A stretch of 35,175 nt of DNA, taken from the NCBI GenBank assembly GCA_024690405.1, contig JAILCU010000087.1, positions 1-35,175 of the forward strand, read 5' to 3'. The position numbers and the translations under genes were made by a program. The stretch comes from Bacteroidales bacterium. Its GTDB lineage: Bacteria; Bacteroidota; Bacteroidia; Bacteroidales; Bacteroidaceae. Positions 28,352 through 35,175 of the stretch are shown here, one piece after another. The notes under the pieces are model-generated. The model worked only from the letters and a program-made list of their open reading frames with translations. It did not search any database and was not told the DNA's origin. Numbering within the stretch: position 1 is the stretch's first letter; each line of letters opens with the position of its first letter.

Positions 28352-29719
28352 ATGCTGCACACATCGTTTTTATTATCTTCCATGATATTTCTGACGCTTG
28401 GCACCCCTGATCAAAGTGCGGCTAAGCCTGATACCTCCATAGCGCCGGACTCGGTCGTCCAGCAGTACACTGACTCACTGAGCACATTAATCAGCAGCCA
28501 AGCCTCAACAGCCACCTCCGCTTCCACCACCCCCAGCCCCTATCTCTTTCGTATCATAGGGCCTGGCACGTTTTATACCAGTGCCCTGGCACAACAGCTG
28601 GGACAGCCCGCAGCTGCTACGGCTTCTTCGTTACCGTCCCTGGGTTCCACAACTGATCACCAGTTGCTACTCAACGAAGCTTCCAATGCACAGCTTGCCC
28701 GTGCTTATGCCCAAGAGCCGCATCTATTCACCACTACCCAAGCCGAACTCGAAGAGACTGGCGGAATACCGGCAAATGTAGCTCAACCCGTTGTAGAAGA
28801 GAAGAAACTGGCTGAAAAGATTATCGAGGAAATGCCTGATCTGGAAATCGAGGCCGTCGAACCAGAGGTAAAGAAGCCCAATTTCTGGACTTATAAAGGC
28901 AATGGCGGACTGCAGTTCACACAGAGTTACGTCTCGAAGAACTGGTACAAGGGCGGTCTGAACAGCTACTCAATGCTGACCATGCTGACTTTTGAGGCCA
29001 ACTTTAACAACCAGCGCAAAGTGCAACTGAATAACAAATTCGAAGCTCGTTTAGGTTTTCAAGCAACAGAAACCAACGTGCCTAAATTCCGTCCTACGGA
29101 CAATCTGTTGCGCTTTACCTCCAACTTCGGTATCAAAGCCATCGGGAACTGGAACTACGCAGCCCAATTGCAGTTGCAGACACAGCCCTATCGTGGCTAT
29201 CAAGGCTCTACGACGACTGTCATCTCCGATTTCCTCTCGCCTTTGTACGTCCGTTCTTCTATCGGTATGGACTACAACATCAAGAAGAAACGTTTCACAG
29301 GAACCCTGAAGTTAGCTCCGCTCTCTTATGTCATCACTTATGTGCATGTGGATAGCCGCGTAGAACGTTACGGCATTGAGAAGGGCCACAACTCCAAACA
29401 CGAGTGGGGTCCGAATATCCAGTTCACCTTCGATTACAAGATGACCAAGGACATCTCGTGGCACTCACGTCTGTATTGGTTCTCCAATTTCAAATCGACG
29501 CTTATCGAGAACGAGCACACCATTAACTTCACCATCAACAAATACCTGAGTGCCAAGCTCTTCCTCTATCCCCGCTTCGAGGACACGAAGTACTACGGCT
29601 TGGATTATGCCAAGGATGAAGAAGGCAACACCACCACCGAGTTGTCGGACGATAGTGCCAAGCGCACTCACTGGATGTTCCAGGAATATCTCTCTTTAGG
29701 TATCAATTACGACTTCTAA
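28352..29719 (+). CDS. DUF3078 domain-containing protein
   Basis: [61 protein letters not shown]...YDF terminus, outer-membrane-like. Start at 28352 (MLHTSFLL) preferred. Confidence 0.8.
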   Translation: MLHTSFLLSSMIFLTLGTPDQSAAKPDTSIAPDSVVQQYTDSLSTLISSQASTATSASTTPSPYLFRIIGPGTFYTSALAQQLGQPAAATASSLPSLGSTTDHQLLLNEASNAQLARAYAQEPHLFTTTQAELEETGGIPANVAQPVVEEKKLAEKIIEEMPDLEIEAVEPEVKKPNFWTYKGNGGLQFTQSYVSKNWYKGGLNSYSMLTMLTFEANFNNQRKVQLNNKFEARLGFQATETNVPKFRPTDNLLRFTSNFGIKAIGNWNYAAQLQLQTQPYRGYQGSTTTVISDFLSPLYVRSSIGMDYNIKKKRFTGTLKLAPLSYVITYVHVDSRVERYGIEKGHNSKHEWGPNIQFTFDYKMTKDISWHSRLYWFSNFKSTLIENEHTINFTINKYLSAKLFLYPRFEDTKYYGLDYAKDEEGNTTTELSDDSAKRTHWMFQEYLSLGINYDF

Positions 29720-29757
29720 AAAATACAGCACGCCCTCAGGGTCACTTTTCGCCATCC

Positions 29758-30408
29758 ATGGACATCAAATACGCCAACTACGTCAAGAGTAGTGCACTCA
29801 TCAGCCAATGCCCAGAGCACGGCCGACCTGAATATGCCTTTATCGGGCGTTCCAACGTAGGCAAGTCGAGCCTCATCAATATGCTCACGGGTAACAAGAA
29901 ACTGGCCAAGACCTCTGCCACACCCGGAAAGACTTTGCTCATCAATCACTTCGAGATTCACGCCGCACCTGCTCATGTAGCCGGTCAGCAGCAACCTAAG
30001 AAAGGTGATAGCGTTTGGTATCTCGTGGATCTGCCGGGCTATGGCTTCGCCAAGCGCAGCAAGACGGAGCGTGCCAAACTCGAACAGATGATATCGAGCT
30101 ATATACTGCAACGCCAAGGACTCACCAACCTGTTTCTGCTCATTGATTGCCGTCATGAAGCACAACAGATCGACCTCGAGTTCATGCAATGGTTGGGCGA
30201 GAGTGGCGTGCCCTTCAGCATCGTCTTCACCAAGGCAGACAAGCTCTCAAAACAAAACCTGCAGAAGAATATCGACGCCTACCTCCAACGTCTTGCCGAG
30301 GATTGGGAACCGCTGCCACCCCACTTCATCACTTCCGCTGAGACCCGCCTGGGCCGGGATGAGTTGCTCGACTATATCGAAGATATTAACAAACAAGTTT
30401 CCCCTTAA
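29758..30408 (+). CDS. engB: Ribosome biogenesis GTP-binding protein YsxC/EngB
   Basis: [71 protein letters not shown]. Confidence 0.95.
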   Translation: MDIKYANYVKSSALISQCPEHGRPEYAFIGRSNVGKSSLINMLTGNKKLAKTSATPGKTLLINHFEIHAAPAHVAGQQQPKKGDSVWYLVDLPGYGFAKRSKTERAKLEQMISSYILQRQGLTNLFLLIDCRHEAQQIDLEFMQWLGESGVPFSIVFTKADKLSKQNLQKNIDAYLQRLAEDWEPLPPHFITSAETRLGRDELLDYIEDINKQVSP

Positions 30409-30533
30409 AATCAATCTATAGAAACTATACTATTCCCACTTACGCCGATGCCCTGCAACCGTCGGTTTCATTCTTTCACGCTAAAACAGATGTTTTGCGC
30501 AGTGCGCAGGACTTAACAAACAAATAACCATCA

Positions 30534-32471
30534 ATGGACAAAAACACCGTCACAGGATTCATCCTTATGGCCCTCGTGCTCATCGGCTTCTCATGGTACA
30601 GCCGTCCCAGCGAGGAGCAAATCAAAGCACAGCAGGAACGCGACTCCATTGCCGCCGTCAAACAAATCGAGAAAGAGCAAGCCATGGCTGCCGAGGCCGC
30701 CAAGGCTGAAGCCGTTGCCATGGAACAGCGCCAGGACAGCACCAGCGCCCTCTTTGAGGCCCGCAACGGCAGCGAACAACTTATCACGCTCGAGAACGAC
30801 CTCGTACGCATCAGTATCAACACCCACGGAGGCATGATCGAGGAGGCCGAGCTCAAGAACTACAAAGACCAGCAGAAAGAGAACGTGCGCCTGCTCACCA
30901 AGAAGGACGCCAACATGACGCTTTCTCTGGCTGGAAAACAGGAGAATATCGTCACTTCCGACCTCTATTTCCAAGCCATCCCCTTCAGTCAAACCAAGCC
31001 CGCAAAGAGCACTGCCGAAGGCACCCTCGACCTTAATGTTCCTGATGCGGGCGATAATGGCGTGACGATGCGCCTGCCGCTCCCGGGCGGTTCGCTCGAC
31101 ATAGAATATACGCTGCGTCCAGATGCTTACATGGTGGATATGATTGTGCGTGCCAACGGTATCGCCAATCTCTTTGCGCCCTCGATGAAGACCCTCGACA
31201 TTGCTTGGAACGACCGCGCCCGGCAACTTGAGAAAGGATTCGACTTCGAGAACCGCTATGCCTGCATCCGTTTTCACCGCACCGATGGCAAGACCAAGAA
31301 CCTGAGCGAGACGTCCGACGACGAGGACGATATCGAGGAGGCCCTCGACTGGGTGGCCTTCAAGAACCAGTTCTTCTCGGCCGTGCTCATCAGTCAGCAG
31401 CAACTCTCCGATGCTCACTTCAAGTCGCAAATCTACGAGAAGGGACAAGGTTACCTCAAGAACTACGAAGCAACGATGCAGACCGCCTTCGACCCCACTG
31501 GTGCAAAGCCTACGCAGTTGCAGTGGTACATCGGTCCAAACGACTTCCATACACTGAAAGCCCACAACAAGTTCAGCCTCTCGGCCGACAAGGACCTCGA
31601 ACTCGAAGACCTCGTGTATCTCGGCTGGCCTATCGTACGATGGGTTAACCGCTGGTTCATCATCTATCTGTTCGACTGGCTCAAGGGCTTTGGCTTGCAC
31701 ATGGGGCTTGTCCTCTTGCTGCTCACCCTCATTGTCAAGGCTCTTGTCTATCCAGCCACCAAGAAAAGTTACATGGCCAGTGCCCGCATGCGGGTCCTGA
31801 AGCCAAAAATCGACGAACTCAACGCCAAGTATCCCAAGCAGGAAGACGCCATGAAGAAGCAGCAGGAGATGATGCAACTCTACAGTCAGTACGGCGTTTC
31901 CCCCATGGGCGGTTGCTTGCCTATGCTCATCCAGATGCCTATCTGGATTGCCCTCTTCAACTTCGTGCCTAACGCCATCGAACTGCGCGGACAGAGTTTC
32001 CTGTGGGCCGACGACCTCAGTGCTTACGACGACGTCATCCGCTGGGGCAAGGACATCTGGCTCATCGGCGACCACCTCAGCATCTTCTGCGTCCTCTTCT
32101 GCGTCATGCAGGTCGTCAACACCTGGATTTCGATGAAGCAGCAGCAGAATGCAGCCATGTCCCCCGAGCAGGAGCAGTCGATGAAGATGATGAAATGGAT
32201 GATGTACCTCATGCCCATCATGTTCTTCTTTATGTTCAACACCTACAGTTCCGGTCTGAACTACTACTACTTCCTCTCCGGCCTCACCAGCATTCTCATC
32301 ATGTGGTTCCTTCGTAAGACCACCGATGACAAGAAACTTCTGGCACAGATGGAGGCTTACAAGGCAAAGAACGCTCACAACCCCAAGAAACAATCCAGCA
32401 TGGCGTCGCGCCTTGAGGCGATGCAGCGCATGGTGGAGGAACAGCAACGCCAACAACAGAAAAAACGATAG
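30534..32471 (+). CDS. yidC: Membrane protein insertase YidC
   Basis: MDKNTVTGFILMALVLIGFSWYSRPSEEQ; MGLVLLLLTLIVKALVYPATKKSYMASARMRVLKPKIDELNAKY; SPMGGCLPMLIQMPIWIALFNFV; FFFMFNTYSSGLNYYYFLS. Confidence 0.97.
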   Translation: MDKNTVTGFILMALVLIGFSWYSRPSEEQIKAQQERDSIAAVKQIEKEQAMAAEAAKAEAVAMEQRQDSTSALFEARNGSEQLITLENDLVRISINTHGGMIEEAELKNYKDQQKENVRLLTKKDANMTLSLAGKQENIVTSDLYFQAIPFSQTKPAKSTAEGTLDLNVPDAGDNGVTMRLPLPGGSLDIEYTLRPDAYMVDMIVRANGIANLFAPSMKTLDIAWNDRARQLEKGFDFENRYACIRFHRTDGKTKNLSETSDDEDDIEEALDWVAFKNQFFSAVLISQQQLSDAHFKSQIYEKGQGYLKNYEATMQTAFDPTGAKPTQLQWYIGPNDFHTLKAHNKFSLSADKDLELEDLVYLGWPIVRWVNRWFIIYLFDWLKGFGLHMGLVLLLLTLIVKALVYPATKKSYMASARMRVLKPKIDELNAKYPKQEDAMKKQQEMMQLYSQYGVSPMGGCLPMLIQMPIWIALFNFVPNAIELRGQSFLWADDLSAYDDVIRWGKDIWLIGDHLSIFCVLFCVMQVVNTWISMKQQQNAAMSPEQEQSMKMMKWMMYLMPIMFFFMFNTYSSGLNYYYFLSGLTSILIMWFLRKTTDDKKLLAQMEAYKAKNAHNPKKQSSMASRLEAMQRMVEEQQRQQQKKR

Positions 32472-32475
32472 AACT

Positions 32476-34698
32476 ATGAAACGACTTACCTTTATCCTAT
32501 TGATTATCGCTACTATGAGCGCCTGTAAACAAGACGAGAAAATCATCATCACGCGAAGCGACATCCAACTCCAAAGCGACACCCTCACCCCCGAAGCCTT
32601 ATGGGCCATGGGCCGCATCGGGGCTTACAGCGTCTCGCCCGACGGACAACGCGCGGCCTACCAGGTCACCTATTATAGCGTTAAAGAGAATCGGAGCAAC
32701 TCGGTCATTTACGCTCAGGCACTCAACGACTCCGTGCCCGTGTTCCTCGGCCCCGGCAGCGATCCCGTGTGGCTGAGCGATGCCAAGATTGCCTATGCCG
32801 ACAAGGGAGAGGTGTGGTCCATCAACCACAAAGGCAACTCGCGTACCCAACTCACCAAGACGAACGGGGCCGTGCAGGGTTTCCTCTTCTCTCCCGACCA
32901 GAAACGCATGGTCATCATTAAGTCCGTTCCCTTCAACGACATCATCCAGGCTCGGCCCGCAGACCTCCCCAAAAGCACGGGACTTGTGATTACCGACCTC
33001 ATGTACCGCCATTGGGACCACTACGTAGAAAGCATCCCTCACCCCTTTGTGCTTGATCTCAAGAGCGGAAAGGATTTCGATATCCTCGAGGGACAACCTT
33101 TCGAGTGTCCCGCCGAACCTTTTGGCGGTGTCGAACAAATTGCCTGGTCACCCGATTCCAAGCATATCGCTTTCACCTGCCGCACCAAGACGGGCCTGGC
33201 CTATAGCATCTCCACCGACACTGATATCTATCTCTACGATGTGGATGCCCGCGACACAAAGGCGGCACAGAACCTCTGCAAGCCAGGACTCAACTTCGAG
33301 CAGAGCGTGGCCGCGGCTTCTGCCACGGACGTCAATCCCACCAAGGCCCTGCGCAACCAAGCCGTCAATGAGCCCGACAACGTTGCCACCAACAATCCCG
33401 GCTACGACCAGAATCCTAAATTCTCTCCCGACGGACGCTACGTGGCTTGGCTCTCAATGGCGCGCGATGGCTACGAAGCCGATCGCCAGCGTCTATGTAT
33501 CTACGACCTGCAGACGGGCACGAAGAATTATGCGACCGAGTCCTTTGACAGCAATGTCGATGATTTCATTTGGGGCGCAGATAGCAACACCTTATATTTT
33601 ATAGGCGTTTGGCACGCCACCGAGAACCTCTATCGCACCGACCTCCAAGGTAATGTCGCCCAACTTACCGGATTGCAAGCCGACTGGGGTGCCCTCCAGT
33701 TGATTCCTTCCGCGGATACAGCTGACCATGGAAAGCCAGCTCCTATCCGGCTTCTCATGGAGCGCCACGACTTTTTCCACCCCGCCGATCTCTATATTGT
33801 CAGCGTTCCTGGCGACACGGCTTCCTCAGCCCAATCCACCCCGGTAGAGATGACCCAGCTGACCCACGAGAACGACCACATCCTCTCACAACTTGCTCCA
33901 GGCTGTTCCGAAGCCCGCTGGTGCAGTACTACTGATGGTCAGCAACTCCACTATTGGGTCATCAAGCCGCCCCATTTCGACCCCACGAAGAAATATCCTA
34001 CCTTACTCTTCTGCGAAGGCGGACCGCAATCGCCCGTCTCGCAGTTCTGGTCCTATCGTTGGAATTTCTATATCATGGCCTCGCAGGGCTACGTCATCAT
34101 CGCCCCCAACCGCCGTGGCCTGCCGGGCTTCGGCCAGGAATGGTTGGAGGAAATCTCTGGCGACTGGACGGGTCAGTGCATGCAGGACTACCTCAGCGCC
34201 ATCGATGATACCTGCGACTCGTTGCCTTACGTTGACCGCGACCGACTGGGTGCCGTTGGCGCCTCCTTCGGCGGCTTCAGCGTCTATTATCTCGCCGGCC
34301 ACCACGACAAGCGCTTCAAGTGTTTCATCTCGCACGATGGAGCCTTCAACCTTGAGGCTATGTACACAGAGACCGAGGAGAATTGGTTCTCCAACTGGGA
34401 GTACGACGATGCTTACTGGAACAAAGACCGCACGGCCAATGCCGACCGCACTTACAGCAACTCACCCCACCTCTTCGTCGATCAGTGGGACACCCCCATC
34501 CTCTGCATCCACGGCGAGAAGGACTACCGCATCAACGCCACCCAAGGCATGAGCGCCTTCAATGCCGCACGCATGAGAGGCATCGAGGCTGAGCTCCTCC
34601 TCTACCCCGACGAGAACCCCTGGGTGCTTCACCCACAGAACGGCATCCTCTGGCAGCGCACCTACTTCGAGTGGCTCGACCGCTGGCTGAAGAAGTAA
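32476..34698 (+). CDS. S9 family (DPP/prolyl oligopeptidase-like) peptidase, predicted lipoprotein
   Basis: Lipobox MKRLTFILLIIATMSACKQDEK; GASFGGFSVYYLAGHH nucleophile motif; DENPWVLHPQNGILWQRTYFEWLDRWLKK C-terminal His region. Start at 32476 preferred over the ORF-track start inside yidC. Confidence 0.92.
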   Translation: MKRLTFILLIIATMSACKQDEKIIITRSDIQLQSDTLTPEALWAMGRIGAYSVSPDGQRAAYQVTYYSVKENRSNSVIYAQALNDSVPVFLGPGSDPVWLSDAKIAYADKGEVWSINHKGNSRTQLTKTNGAVQGFLFSPDQKRMVIIKSVPFNDIIQARPADLPKSTGLVITDLMYRHWDHYVESIPHPFVLDLKSGKDFDILEGQPFECPAEPFGGVEQIAWSPDSKHIAFTCRTKTGLAYSISTDTDIYLYDVDARDTKAAQNLCKPGLNFEQSVAAASATDVNPTKALRNQAVNEPDNVATNNPGYDQNPKFSPDGRYVAWLSMARDGYEADRQRLCIYDLQTGTKNYATESFDSNVDDFIWGADSNTLYFIGVWHATENLYRTDLQGNVAQLTGLQADWGALQLIPSADTADHGKPAPIRLLMERHDFFHPADLYIVSVPGDTASSAQSTPVEMTQLTHENDHILSQLAPGCSEARWCSTTDGQQLHYWVIKPPHFDPTKKYPTLLFCEGGPQSPVSQFWSYRWNFYIMASQGYVIIAPNRRGLPGFGQEWLEEISGDWTGQCMQDYLSAIDDTCDSLPYVDRDRLGAVGASFGGFSVYYLAGHHDKRFKCFISHDGAFNLEAMYTETEENWFSNWEYDDAYWNKDRTANADRTYSNSPHLFVDQWDTPILCIHGEKDYRINATQGMSAFNAARMRGIEAELLLYPDENPWVLHPQNGILWQRTYFEWLDRWLKK

Positions 34699-34747
34699 AT
34701 CCCCGTCTGCTGATCATCGCAGCCCCCACTGCTGATCATCGGCCACT

Positions 34748-34857
34748 AGAGCTATGCTCCATTCGAACTAGAGCTATGCTCTATTCAATACAGAGCTATG
34801 CTCCTTTCAACTAAAAGCTACGCTCCATTCAATACAGAGCTATGCTCCTTTCACACT
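34748..34857. repeat. Tandem repeat, 5 x 22 bp
   Basis: AGAGCTATGCTCC-type units at 34748, 34770, 34792, 34814, 34836. Confidence 0.94.
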
Positions 34858-34875
34858 GGAGCATAGCTCCTTTTT
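34837..34875 (+). terminator. Intrinsic terminator formed by the last 22-bp unit and a single 3' arm
   Basis: GAGCTATGCTCC-TTTCACACT-GGAGCATAGCTC 12-bp stem, then CTTTTT. Confidence 0.8.
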
Positions 34876-34894
34876 GTGTGGATAAAGCCTTTTC

Positions 34895-34916
34895 CACCCT
34901 CCTCGGTAGGAGGGTG
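34895..34916. repeat. Palindromic G/C-rich hairpin
   Basis: CACCCTCCT-CGGT-AGGAGGGTG, 9-bp perfect stem. Confidence 0.8.
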
Positions 34917-35043
34917 TGTCATAATAGAGTAAGGAGTCATTTTGTAGTCCCCTCCTTCTGGAAGGTGACTGGGGTCTTTAGAGTAGCCATCGATATGGCT
35001 GCGGCCCCACAAAGGGGAGCGAATCCCCATTCGCGACGGAGGG

Positions 35044-35142
35044 GGGGTCAGGGGTGGTAGAGACAAAAAAGGTTCGACCATTTCATAAACATATGATTTA
35101 TAATAGGTTATGTCATTATTTTTCTCTACCACCCCTAACCCC
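35044..35142. repeat. Inverted repeat with 20-nt arms
   Basis: GGGGTCAGGGGTGGTAGAGA (35044-35063) / TCTCTACCACCCCTAACCCC (35123-35142), 19 of 20 complementary, 59-nt spacer. Confidence 0.85.
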
Positions 35143-35160
35143 TCCTCCCAGGAGGAGGGG
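35139..35160. repeat. Palindromic hairpin at the window edge
   Basis: CCCCTCCTCC-CA-GGAGGAGGGG, 10-bp perfect stem. Confidence 0.85.
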
Positions 35161-35175
35161 ACCACAGGCAGCGAC

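Noticed and set aside
30591-32618. 675-aa minus-strand ORF
   Set aside because: Fully antisense to yidC; low-complexity His/Val/Leu/Glu composition typical of an antisense frame in GC-biased coding DNA.
34851-35165. 104-aa minus-strand ORF
   Set aside because: Built from palindromic repeat sequence (PPLTPPPSRM-type translation); no domain-like character.

Overview
This 35 kb window looks like a Bacteroidetes chromosome segment, probably Prevotella-like, judging from the gene families and repeated TTG-N20-TAnnTTTG promoters. Most of it is housekeeping: menA, tRNA-His, rlmN, pdxA, a sigma-54 enhancer-binding protein, lptE, secG, ffh, folD, engB and yidC. Interspersed are a C10 peptidase, GH115-, GH109- and GH92-like proteins, a DUF1846 protein, a BadF/BcrA-type kinase, a DUF3078 protein and an S9 lipoprotein peptidase. 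I see no CRISPR array, prophage, transposase or obvious defence island. The best candidates for something new are: (1) a 1275-aa protein with two GT2-like segments, a HIT/GalT-like DUF4922-type domain (HLHLQ) and a SpoIID/LytB domain, without an obvious signal peptide; (2) a GH115 homologue that appears to lack a central block and sits between secG and ffh; (3) at least eight sequence-unrelated tandem arrays, six of them intergenic and mostly at gene 3' ends, including one that copies the last codons and stop of a BI-1 gene and one that multiplies the 5' arm of a terminator hairpin. All calls come from reading the sequence; no searches or folding were run.
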